Assembly: GCA_963667715.1 (NCBI GenBank)
Contig: OY763926.1
Location: forward strand, 1,736,001 to 1,800,000
DNA from: JAFGDI01 sp963667715
Lineage (GTDB): Bacteria > Planctomycetota > Phycisphaerae > Sedimentisphaerales > SM23-30
Reading direction: 5' to 3'
Length of the DNA: 64,000 nucleotides
The notes below the pieces were generated by a model. The model was not told the DNA's origin, searched no databases, and was given only the letters and a program-made list of their open reading frames with translations. This document shows, in pieces, positions 38,701-42,548 of this stretch (the stretch's first letter is position 1; every line of letters starts with the position of its first letter). Position numbers and translations under genes: made by a program.

Positions 38701-39996
38701 GGCTGGCATAGCTCTAATGATGTGCGTTCTTATGCACTGGCAACACCATTTGATTTCTATGGTAATTCGTATAGTACTTTGTATATCTCTACTAGTGGTG
38801 CTATACAGCTTGGTGCCAATAATCAGCTCAATAGCAATCTCAGCGATGTGAACAATCTTGTTAAGTATGCCGTTATCGCTCCGTTCTGGTCAGATGTTGC
38901 CACAAATGGTGATGGTGATGATATCTATATCGATGATACGCAAGCTGGTGTGATAACTATCAGGTGGGATGCTACCTCGAAGGCTGATGGAGCAAATGTA
39001 GAATTTGCTGTTTCGCTCTACGATAACGGAGAAATTGAATTCATATACGATGGTTCATCTGCAGGTATGTCAGCTGTTATCGGTATTTCCAGCGGTAAAG
39101 GTGACTATAAGCTCATTAAGAACTCTGAACTTGACAATCAAGACTCTACCGTTAGGTTTGCTTTACTGCCGGGTGCGACTGATATTGGTGCATACGAATT
39201 TACCGGGTCAAGTTTCGATACGATCGCACCTGAGATCGTAAATACTGATCCAGGTTTTATCCATAACAGCGGTCAGGATTCAGCTGTTATTGATATGATA
39301 AATATTTATTTTAGTGAACCGCTGAACGTTATCGATGCGGTATCGGCTTCTAATTATTCTCTGCTCTGTTTCGGGGCAAATGGTATTGAAGGCGATGCTG
39401 ACGATTATGAGCTGGAGCTGAATTCAGTCTATTATGCAGGGTCGTCTGTAGTTACTCTTGATATACTTTCAGGAGAGCTTGCCGCGGGTAATTATAAGCT
39501 TGTCGTAAATGGCGATTCTATGCACGATATCTCGGGTCTTGCTCTTGGCCAGGATTATATCAGGGAATTTACCATAGCCGACCAACAGGCTCAGATGGGA
39601 TATGTTTCATTAGAAGCAGCTCCGGCGGCAAGTCCTGTTGTCAGTGAGGTTACTGATAAGAGTGCTGCTGTTAGCTCTGAAACTGAAATTGAGCCGGCGA
39701 TTGTTACTGATAGAAACGTTGAAGAGTCATATGTGGCAAGTGATAAAGCCGTAAGTAATATCGAAGCAGTTGTGACAGAAAAGGTGGCATTACCATTTAC
39801 CAGAAATTTTGATGATCTACTTGGCAAGGTGAAGATCGATAGTAAGGTGAGTATTGACAATATCTGTCTTAATAGTACCGGCAGCATTAACGTTAAGATG
39901 AAGTCAGTTGTTGTAAACAAAAACATACAGAATCTTTTCTCCGGCGGATTTAGCCAGCTGGGTAGTGGTTCGATCTTCGATCCTTATAGTTTCTAA
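20749..39996 (+). CDS. Giant 6415-residue LEPR-XLL surface/secreted protein with RTX and beta-helix modules
   Basis: One open frame of 19,248 bp. Residues ~17-30 (LTLESLENRVLLNG) match the LEPR-XLL N-terminus of planctomycete giant exported proteins, and no classical signal peptide is present. Residues ~35-1665 are repeated beta-rich domains (DGFYI, VDVEASASIGFLGVEL) with EF-hand-like sites (DVNLDGNIDLSDIEI, DTDNDGKVRFNEF). Residues ~1775-2365 are an RTX Ca-binding array (GGxGxDxIxG). Residues ~2380-2775 look like a beta-propeller, ~2780-3195 a beta-helix, and ~3245-3405 a jelly-roll-like domain. Four modules of Ig-like domain + YYVN segment + beta-helix follow (~3420-5960). A nidogen-like domain (~5965-6145) and a Big_5-like Ig domain (~6155-6280) come next, then a tail. 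No PEP-CTERM or dockerin ends it. Adhesion or polysaccharide binding is inferred. Confidence 0.88.
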   Translation: MGLRRRFQRNRDRVAKKLTLESLENRVLLNGDSLLEYAISHQVQARLNDGLSSVTDEFADLESYGQLAASLQITDSSLASISDPSEIIYKTLQKPVADYFASDVTPTVGELVTALESVHEQLSGIDLEAMVPQVSMVSGVYGEELLFSLDINASRSMTADIDLSKVSGDLPLDMAAVSVDVNAGFELSFEFGIELSDSVAAADGFYIKNAELDLRAEIDTAVNTEIDLGMLGVEVRSGSLALTAGIHGAFVNADNDSEGKITRADMQAYGISELVEISQADCDINADLPVYVSMGSFNVDGSAAVSIVGDIWDIDNLDVSLKGADSARINKFFTIDSSSYVNILSSLKDWMVKAVDNSNLSASLPVAKDYQFSDILALPDAIDGLLDSYSSAVEKINAQQFADYIIEQLGSEYAQVVTDYDEYSQRLSYTVSLSSSIEDYQVPVGLNFEMGDLVLFEQAGFCQIDASGSLDFKINILLNDYDATIMSERKLPTNGRLSGDASFTIVANDNEPVNIVVPQNNSNNSAYTLVNQINDALAAAGLTGVGASYYNGYLKINANGSTHAQLTISADENDPASTDLGLGSYMSAKENNLSHISLEDINLSVDASVSSVDVEASASIGFLGVELTDINITGDLGFDLEFVPSRSAVYLTDLLSSADSLSAFRISNDHANVNLEMPTVTLTTGAGLDFNSSPSINVTAQDLLDNPLVNLDLQNFGDLGDLESLAYSQIVSMLENIESWLGRLESTGVLDFDLQVTDKSLTDLFSPAQEFGRLVESYAADPAMSIQQLQDKLQAIFVDYAQNTVGDSGLDSSVVDVDFADNILTVGLNMSYFLNESYELDLEGDLSALGLPAELTDLAFVQASGGLGVELGADVDMYFGIDLTSQVPEVFVKDNSAISFTLNGQAQDIDFDVSLGVLGVHVVDGEFHVDDGTSGHNAIELQLSLPTDETDHRYSISQLASASEFNSLTGAAIAAALPLYFPDTSSGSYLGDLEFQVADVFNPINTTTVSGPDLGEYISNIDIMSVLNTGLDQALRQLTSLFDTTVGSYELPFIGASLKDAAGFLIDFLDNDQYGLTQTLAGIGSIAGVQNALLTTFGPSGFDVLGDVNLDGNIDLSDIEIASIGDNGDFDDVSFSIQLSQQLASVELTPDFDLELPWLDLNIEDTGSVLFELGYDLNLNFGVSRNDGFYIETTDQDEFVISFEASMPDLGAIGNLGFLSLEVGDSSDSPSFFNGSLAVDIHDNDGLLTISDVFGDNDVLSITPEAEAALNLEFITGIEGNDAFPSLRGGLNLGWLVNSSTGFAGELTSSSFSEVQLNLGDYVNSFVEPIFETVNDIIEPVRPIVDALTTEIDFSIASYSVLDILNLFGDSDYSDFISFVSAIDTIDNFVQQAHSIGNDLWLDFGGVTLDVDNTVSASAESWQMPEENVSQQISEQAPGYASNISDTNDFFSFPIIDEPQGLLGMLFGQNPTLVKCDLPDFSFSESFDQFLGVIPVGPIPVTLGLRGSMGLTSSISFGYDTLGLRNAYAEGSFASLADGLYMSDTDSSGRDIPELSVYGSLGFYGQVGGGFDLGFMSAEAKAGVEGGLKLTVSADLTDTDNDGKVRFNEFAGFDLEGEISCYVDLYAKVGASFLGIGGSTKYTLELVDITLVDFTVSNDDSVYNPPVLATMENGTLYLNMGDRAEYALNGGEKPYTYVSAMNGARYKSYLDIAVGSDVSEEFEIVNAGSGKVIVKAWGFEQEYGSLEDPVTSIVANAGAGNDIIELKGGLMVPSYLDGGSGDDRLMGGSGIDTISGGSGNDYIDGGSGDDLLYGYEADSYLVNTGDDTIYGGRGDDHIFGGGGNDFLYGQVGSDEIHGGAGNDTILGETGDDIIFGDAGSDILFGNQGIDLIFGGADNDVIIGGADNDILYGYKENDFSDHLSDTDIIYGDFAQDSAYVDLLEGLAGDDIIYGQGGADSIYGEAGDDTVYAGAGQDYIDGGQGNDLLLGEAGDDTISGALGNDVLYGGAGSDSIDGGVGDDLIDGGSGNDIINGNDGNDLLYGGIGDDSINAGIGDDIVYAGEGNDTVDGHLGDDIIYGDAGNDSLSGGAGNDTIYCGLGNDQAFGQADNDTIYGIAGSNYIWGGLGNDNISGGSGSDLIYGDYGNDIIWGLAGIDTIDGGIGNDTIYGGLGNDIIHGNIGRDRVYGGLGDDELWGDSGNDYIDGGFDADTIYGGAGNDELYAGYGTGGTIYGGEGDDVIHGSDDGSDTIFGDDGDDNIWGYRGNDVIDGNAGRDVIYGGKGDDILYGGLGSDVIVGGADHDILYGDSLTENGNYTDYLYGDFGTGAGEIGSGRDQLYGQAGNDFIYGEGDDDKIIDNSGENTINYGSGEGVDPETFAAPVPTSAPSLMAYSYLGAESSLEYVADVESSVWHKIAGSTSSDAMVYAPVIAVSASGNDRIFAAWVDAGYGKYDIVLAESIDGNWVTVVDGVGSELFGLDSSGASEPSIYSDSNGDILISWIVTDDSGNTSLSAARYDVSAGELTTLVSETGVGTEITSCKISETANGPILIWQADGDIYAGLYSDGTLNPLGGSAKIVDSLAGVASYDIDIDGNNIVLSFSEGDSSTGSVVSILEYNGSQWNTLGSVPAVGSASMPSVKYYNDDIYLSWLEVDQGRQAVAVSSYDGSSWQARQTIDAAINEVYRNPDWAIGSNGLQIVWQTVNTDDISGFELGFSKLDSGSGMFNEPQFTELDNNGSILDNNSSFSIAEGVAGIYAIWQDVNAGISIAANTGHSVESTVAAGESIQQLLDAVDFGPGDVIYLEAGEYEGFEISADDAGVTIIGGQFADSVIISPVVVNASSDITLQDVTFTADVIVSYSENIIIAASDFSGAMLTLSNTDSSYVHNNVFSGSGIVLNGSQSGIDIYGNVITGADTAIEIGGDSEGSIIANRISSAVLGIDIQTAFAGKISENDIADSDTGIAYKATADLIGNIVHDCTYGMTVNVSDIADAPGYYGSTAGNTFTGNSTGVVLDDSYLAGQTIVDNSFGVTGSGNLGGADFGDANIIEYNIIGVAMEAGSNISYNKIGYNRVGIEAGSDQIITHNSIYNNSSNGVLVSGVETVRIINNTIYSEDGNALELNESASEIDIQNNILWSENDYAMYISNNSRDGFFSDYNVLYTGEQGHLVHWVIDFDDILDWQVDVGLFDSHSVGRTSINSDWAKPRFNGMAVDDYSLIDITAGLRFTNPAVNAGNQAIDIGLSADRVNLLANPDFEDALTGWVVSDGSLAADDIDAFDGENYYSAGETSHGTAIQTINLADHGYTNAQIDESDLVAIFGGRLRSALETVSDSGTIKLTFLDSSGSQIAVTELSPEAQDQYWQLAGGRVNIPQGTRQIRYSYIADRQVENNDLNNDAYLDNAFLYVEDNASSSDIGAYSSVNETSALALRYPEMYLDWQRDTSHTIRWDSFNNDDDLQVRIDLYQDTPVGTVFLQNIAYTADDGSYTWLPSDSGIDYGVYGLRVFISLVGAENVFDISTESFNIPENTDQYYVNDGSVDGDQYTTAVGSNRNTGCRPDSPKPNPVNLLKVYSLAAGDELFVDTGDYSLLYPVIISGTDGIGDDEGFVLSGPDGYGNEASFELIDPDHSETATVILDNADYVYMYDLVLSHGYTGLALINDSTYFVGASLVCSYNTSDGIVVESGSSVASLDSIDASNNSGNGISITSGDLEPLLSGIEVSNNSNYGLYTTKGISELSSAHAANNGNTGFYLTNQSSLAVLSVTSENNRGDGLYVSGNVTEVFNSEFYYNSNDGVELANSTGTSFELCQVYANGDNGIYAYYSTITIADHEIYGNGDYAIVAGSNSVVSHNDIHDNGSGIYSYYADLSNNVIYDNDNNGIYANGGKLEYNVVSNSEYGIYIDKATEVDSNVVYSNATGIFADSTGSVLSNNRIYNNSIEGIRAIYDTDILGNVIYSNGLGIYAIGEYHYNNRPFSGTIANNLVYDNINGIRLYNAREYDGEHASIINNTIYQVYGNAVSVMAAENSSSDNVELKNNIITVVDGCAISVDQRSQTAFDSNYNLFDLSGVSILGKWQGRDIESINDWQSMAFSDRNSSIGDPYYVDITGADGVLGYESDLANGSDDNFHLKSLYGSFSSGSLAPVIDPVSGLPVYPQLVQQVYSDQSPAIDRGDAGFDYAQEPANNGGYINIGAYGNTDQAAISPQEYVLITSPQGGELWPNGQQFDITWRSDRGAEVSYVDITLVGESTELTLASGVANDGSFSWQVPDNVDPDEYYIVVTRSDNTEIVDSSNMFAIMEHDGIYYVNIENDSYFADNEYTTAPGNNANSGLTPSSPKSSVRAIIESYDLRPGDIIYVDTGYYTISSNIIIGENDYGFTICGPIQGDDLAIIDHGNQNTGNYVFEFDNVRSVAIKNIAMTNAYSGFYSNSAADILISDCDIYQVSNDGINLSGDIDNVRLVNNNITGTGNNGITVVGTNIAITGNQISQSGKHGIFVDNSQNVQIDRNTISDSSSYGIYVDSSSAKVTANIVSANNIGIYAYGEGLSFPIRVSDNEVYDNSTIGVYAAYNVQVSGNTIYGQQGSNHYGIQATRDASVMYNDIYDNEIGIYTGEPYSYRLATVVGNYVHSNTTGIVASYNSTISENVVYSNTIGITTSANIDFSGEISNNVIYSNSDYGIAITRGRIGAEIFNNTISQSTGNGLKLSASRDVDLYNNIFDIADGYCLEILSDSFAGFSSDYNILHGKTAIWGGTEIDDRADWYYELGFDHHSYSSDPQFTNGYHVSPDSDAVDNGAPTDDFILEMYPNGGRVNIGAYGNTFEATVSSMYGVQLLSPIALDKYEYGSEVIISWRSYGLSSYQSEMTVDLEYSLDNGSSWSSLATSLAMEADGTGSYIWQADTVGEEVIVRISGEYSGIEVSDESSIFQVSSSGNSYYVNIAGDTDFSDNEYTFAAGDNNNSGKSPYYPMSSLSALLDIYDLGAGDIVYIDSGVYTVLNNMVIDSSDAGVTLHGPEVPGHQALFDRNNTASGNNVLELTNAENVVVENLSFTGGYYGIYVSGGETHNGPVVTNNTVMDNASYGIYVYNSPAKVTANTVSANNIGIYAYGEGLSFPIRVSDNEVYDNSTIGVYAAYNVQVSGNTIYGQQGSNHYGIQATRDASVMYNDIYDNEIGIYTGEPYSSRSASVVGNYVHSNTTGIVASYKSTISENVVYLNTVGIATSTNIDFSGEISNNVIYSNSDYGIAITRGRIGAEIFNNTISQSTGNGLKLSASRDVDLYNNIFDIADGYCLEILSDSFAGFSSDYNILHGKTAIWGGTEIDDRADWYYELGFDHHSYSSDPQFTNGYHVSPDSDAVDNGAPTDDFILEMYPNGGRVNIGAYGNTFEATASSMYGVQLLSPIALDKYEYGSEVIISWRSYGLSSYQSEMTVDLEYSLDNGSSWSSLATSLAMEADGTGSYIWQADTVGEEVIVRISGEYLGIEVSDESSIFQVSSSGNSYYVNIAGDTDFSDNEYTFAAGDNNNSGKSPYYPMSSLSALLDIYDLGAGDIVYIDSGVYTVLNNMVIDSSDAGVTLHGPEVPGHQALFDRNNTASGNNVLELTNAENVVVENLSFTGGYYGIYVSGGETRNGPVITNNTVTDNASYGIYVYNSPAKVTANTVSGNDIGIYANGDGLTYPVQVSDNEVYGNDRIGIYAAYKVQVSGNTVYGHQGSEHYGIQVTRDAVAMYNDVYDNEIGIYTGEPYSSRSATVVGNDVYGNTTGIVASYKSNISENKVYSNAVGISTSANIDFTGNISNNVIYSNSDYGIVINRGRTGMEISNNTIYQPVGDAVRLTGGSSNVSLVNNIMAIDTGHCLSISEDSLVGLASDHNLFFRSVQANSSVARVGLTDIVDLSQWQQYSSLDNVSVESDPLFVDMDGADGILGYQRSEIHVNSGLDDNFILSKNSPAIDAGYSWLDGQDDIHDDPGVVNAGSNDYYAIISDSEALADTGTAMGWHSSNDVRSYALATPFDFYGNSYSTLYISTSGAIQLGANNQLNSNLSDVNNLVKYAVIAPFWSDVATNGDGDDIYIDDTQAGVITIRWDATSKADGANVEFAVSLYDNGEIEFIYDGSSAGMSAVIGISSGKGDYKLIKNSELDNQDSTVRFALLPGATDIGAYEFTGSSFDTIAPEIVNTDPGFIHNSGQDSAVIDMINIYFSEPLNVIDAVSASNYSLLCFGANGIEGDADDYELELNSVYYAGSSVVTLDILSGELAAGNYKLVVNGDSMHDISGLALGQDYIREFTIADQQAQMGYVSLEAAPAASPVVSEVTDKSAAVSSETEIEPAIVTDRNVEESYVASDKAVSNIEAVVTEKVALPFTRNFDDLLGKVKIDSKVSIDNICLNSTGSINVKMKSVVVNKNIQNLFSGGFSQLGSGSIFDPYSF
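26068..27850 (+). repeat. RTX nonapeptide repeat array within the giant gene
   Basis: About 590 residues are dominated by GGxGxDxI/L-type nonapeptides (GGSGNDYIDGGSGDDLLYG and variants), the calcium-binding parallel beta-roll of RTX proteins. The array is in the middle of the protein, not near the C-terminus as in classical type I-secreted toxins. It is interrupted by a few longer linkers (for example YEADSYLVNTGDDTIYG and YKENDFSDHLSDTDIIYG). Confidence 0.9.
34303..35991 (+). repeat. 1689-bp tandem unit A in the giant gene
   Basis: This unit encodes 563 residues: second half of a beta-helix, an Ig-like SP..LDKYEYGSEVIISWRS domain, a YYVN segment and the start of the next beta-helix. Matching anchors in unit B are exactly 1689 bp away (34380 versus 36069, and 35521 versus 37210). 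Long stretches are identical at the DNA level. The block around 34580-34690 is clearly divergent. Confidence 0.9.
35992..37680 (+). repeat. 1689-bp tandem unit B in the giant gene
   Basis: This is the second copy directly after unit A, in frame. Differences from A concentrate near 36262-36400 and at scattered single sites, many of them synonymous. The encoded Ig-like and YYVN segments are almost identical to those of A (for example YSGIEV versus YLGIEV). Confidence 0.9.
37681..38170 (+). repeat. Partial, diverged unit C of the 1689-bp repeat
   Basis: This keeps the register of A and B (37681 aligns with 35992) and encodes the same beta-helix part (SDNEVYGND..GIYAAYKVQVSGNTVYG, NEIGIYTGEPYS). 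Many substitutions separate it from A and B. Similarity ends near 38170, where the sequence continues into a different final beta-helix and the nidogen-like domain. Confidence 0.8.
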
Positions 39997-40024
39997 TTTA
40001 ATTTTTTAGCTTTTTGATATTTAT

Positions 40025-40065
40025 GACGGCCAGCTTATGTGTAATAAGCTGGCTGTCTTTTTTTT
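40025..40065 (+). terminator. Strong terminator of the giant gene
   Basis: A 14-bp stem (40025-40038 with 40044-40057, one G-U pair) around a 5-nt loop is followed by eight T. It lies 28 nt past the giant gene stop. Confidence 0.88.
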
Positions 40066-40389
40066 GTGTAAATTTGGGGTTGATTGTACGATAGTGTACT
40101 GATATGTACTGTGGGTGTTATCTGGAAGTTACAAAAGCATACAAATGTGTTTTGGTAAGTGTTTTTTGTAAGTGCCTGTCTATAAGTGTTATATGTGTGT
40201 GTAGTCTGTCTGCTAGTCTTTGTTGTTGATGATATTTGTCAACTATTATGTAAATCGTTCATGGATAAAAGTGGACAAAGTTGTAATGTGTTGGTACACT
40301 TTGGTTTTCGTATATTATTGTAAAAGCGGCTGGCAAAAGTCAGTTCTGCGAATTAAAAACCAGAATACTAATCAATTTTGGAGCCTTGA
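40066..40389. other. Intergenic region upstream of GH2
   Basis: This is an AT-rich spacer with repeated GTAC-containing words near 40087-40110. A GGAG ribosome site precedes the GH2 ATG. No gene was seen and no clear promoter could be assigned. Confidence 0.35.
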
Positions 40390-42246
40390 ATGTTGAAGAA
40401 GATCGTAACTTTATTTGTATTGTGTATGCCTGTTCTGGCGTATGCTCAATGGAAATCGGCTGATTGTCCTGTTATGACCAAGTGGGGCAAGGAAGTTACT
40501 CCTGCTAATGCATGGCGGGAATATCCTCGTCCGCAGCTGGTAAGAGAAAACTGGTTAAACCTTAACGGGTTGTGGGATTATGCGATCGTGCCGCTGGCCG
40601 CTCCGGCACCAGCCAAATATGATGGTGAGATCCTCGTTCCATATTGTGTAGAATCAGCATTGTCCGGCGTGAAAAAGAGTTTCCAGCCGGAAGACAGACT
40701 ATGGTATCATCGCACATTTACTACCCCGAACAGCTTCTCAGGTAAAAGTGTAATACTTAATTTTGAAGCTGTTGACTGGGAGACTGCCGTTTGGGTTAAT
40801 AATGCTTATGTCGGAGCTCATAAGGGCGGCTACGACCGTTTCAGTTTTGATATTACTGCATATCTAAAGGATTCTGGCGAGCAGGATATCGTTGTTGCTG
40901 TTGCCGACCCAACATCTTTTGGGCCACACGCTCGCGGCAAGCAGAGAATACCGCAGGAAGGTATCTGGTATACTCCGGTAAGCGGTATCTGGCAGACTGT
41001 ATGGCTGGAAGCTGTTCCAGAGAAGAGTTATATCAAAGAGGTAAAGATCACCCCGGATATTGACGCTGGTACTGTTACTATTTGCCCGATGCTTAAAGAA
41101 GCCTATGTCAATGATTATCAGGTTGAGATCACTGTTCTCGACAATGGTAAAAAACTGGTAGTTGGCCGTGGTAAAGGTGATAAGCCGGTAACTCTGCCAA
41201 TAGCAAGTGCCAGACTATGGTCACCAGATAGCCCATTTTTATATGACCTTAAGCTGAAATTGATCGATTGTGGTGATAATGACTCAACCATAGATGAAGT
41301 TAGCAGTTATTTTGGTATGCGTAAGATCAGCCTTGGTGATGGCAAGCAGGGTAAGGTAATGTACCTTAATAATAAGCCGCTGTTCCATTATGGTACACTG
41401 GACCAGGGTTGGTGGCCAGATGGTTTGCATACCCCGCCGTCAGATGCAGCTATGAAGTATGATATTGTAGTTACTAAGGAAATGGGCTTCAATATGATCC
41501 GTAAACATATTAAGGTCGAACCTGACCGCTGGTTCTACTGGTGTGATAAGCTGGGTATCCTTGTTTGGCAGGATATGCCTTCTGGTATGAAGGTAATACC
41601 AAAGACCGAAGATCGTAATGCCTTTGTTAAGCCATATCAGCCGCAGCAGATCTGGCATCGCGACCCGGATCAGAAGAAACGTACAGAAACCGCAGCTCAG
41701 TACGAATGGGAATTGCGTCGTATGATCGACCTGCATTATAACTCGCCGTCAGTTGTAGTTTGGGTTGTGTTCAATGAAGGCTGGGGCCAGTATGATACCG
41801 CACGTATAACCGATGCAGTTAAAGGCTGTGACCCGACCAGACTGGTAAATTCTGTTAGCGGATGGACACTTCGTCCATGTGGCGATATCCATGATATCCA
41901 TACCTATGGCACAACAGTTAAAGAGCCTAAGTATTTTGCGAACAGGGCTTCTGTTGTTGGTGAATACGGCGGTATTGGTTATGCCGTCAGTGGCCATATG
42001 TGGACAGAAAACGACAAGAAGAACTGGGGCTATCAGGAATCTGAAACTTCAGATAAGCTCTTTAATGATTATAAACACAAGTTTGACCAGATCGTAGAGA
42101 TGAAAAAGAATGGTATGGCTGGTGCTGTTTATACCCAGACAACGGACGTTGAAGGCGAGATCAATGGTTTGATGACGTACGATAGAGAAGTTATCAAGTT
42201 TGACCCCGCAAGGATGAATGAGCTTCATTCGGAAGTTTACAAATAA
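40390..42246 (+). CDS. Secreted glycoside hydrolase family 2 enzyme (beta-galactosidase/glucuronidase-like)
   Basis: This 618-aa exported retaining glycosidase has a signal peptide at 1-20 (LFVLCMPVLAYAQ). The GH2 sugar-binding domain (~45-190) has YPRPQLVRENWLNLNGLWDYAI and LWYHRTFTTP. An Ig-like domain spans ~190-300 and a TIM barrel ~310-610. The acid/base glutamate is in VVFNEGWGQ (near residue 461), and a likely nucleophile glutamate is in VGEYGG (near residue 524). It lacks the long C-terminal domains of LacZ. The exact substrate cannot be read. It is flanked by terminators, so it is probably monocistronic. Confidence 0.9.
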   Translation: MLKKIVTLFVLCMPVLAYAQWKSADCPVMTKWGKEVTPANAWREYPRPQLVRENWLNLNGLWDYAIVPLAAPAPAKYDGEILVPYCVESALSGVKKSFQPEDRLWYHRTFTTPNSFSGKSVILNFEAVDWETAVWVNNAYVGAHKGGYDRFSFDITAYLKDSGEQDIVVAVADPTSFGPHARGKQRIPQEGIWYTPVSGIWQTVWLEAVPEKSYIKEVKITPDIDAGTVTICPMLKEAYVNDYQVEITVLDNGKKLVVGRGKGDKPVTLPIASARLWSPDSPFLYDLKLKLIDCGDNDSTIDEVSSYFGMRKISLGDGKQGKVMYLNNKPLFHYGTLDQGWWPDGLHTPPSDAAMKYDIVVTKEMGFNMIRKHIKVEPDRWFYWCDKLGILVWQDMPSGMKVIPKTEDRNAFVKPYQPQQIWHRDPDQKKRTETAAQYEWELRRMIDLHYNSPSVVVWVVFNEGWGQYDTARITDAVKGCDPTRLVNSVSGWTLRPCGDIHDIHTYGTTVKEPKYFANRASVVGEYGGIGYAVSGHMWTENDKKNWGYQESETSDKLFNDYKHKFDQIVEMKKNGMAGAVYTQTTDVEGEINGLMTYDREVIKFDPARMNELHSEVYK

Positions 42247-42275
42247 TCATCCAGTTTTCTAGCTGTATAAAAATC

Positions 42276-42314
42276 AAAACCTGTCTGAAATAATGTTTTC
42301 AGACAGGTTTTTTT
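42276..42314 (+). terminator. Strong terminator of the GH2 gene
   Basis: AAAACCTGTCTGAAA (42276-42290) pairs perfectly with TTTCAGACAGGTTTT (42297-42311), followed by more T. It lies 30 nt past the stop. Confidence 0.9.
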
Positions 42315-42428
42315 ATAGAGAACTAGTATTTTGTAATGTATTTATTTTCCGGCTTCTAATTGGAGTAACTAAACTCACTACACTTATCATTCATCAGAGT
42401 TAATGCCGACAAAAACTATAGCTAAATG

Positions 42429-42467
42429 TTCAAGGCATAGTAAGAGATATTCCTACTATGCCTTGAA
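42429..42467. repeat. Perfect 14-bp inverted repeat without T-tail
   Basis: TTCAAGGCATAGTA (42429-42442) and TACTATGCCTTGAA (42454-42467) are perfect arms with an 11-nt loop. No U run follows on either strand, so it is not a standard intrinsic terminator. It lies between two convergent genes that each have their own terminator. Confidence 0.7.
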
Positions 42468-42504
42468 TAATTACTGAGCATCGACGATGGTAAGTATTGG
42501 AAGG

Positions 42505-42535
42505 AAAAAGGCCGTTTTCTGGGAGCTTTCGGCCT
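42505..42535 (-). terminator. Terminator of the Cthe_2159-type gene
   Basis: On the minus strand AGGCCG and CGGCCT form a 6-bp GC-rich stem followed by a U run (the A run at 42505-42509 on the plus strand). It lies 14 nt past the stop of the gene at 42549. Confidence 0.7.
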
Positions 42536-42548
42536 CTATCTTATTTTT

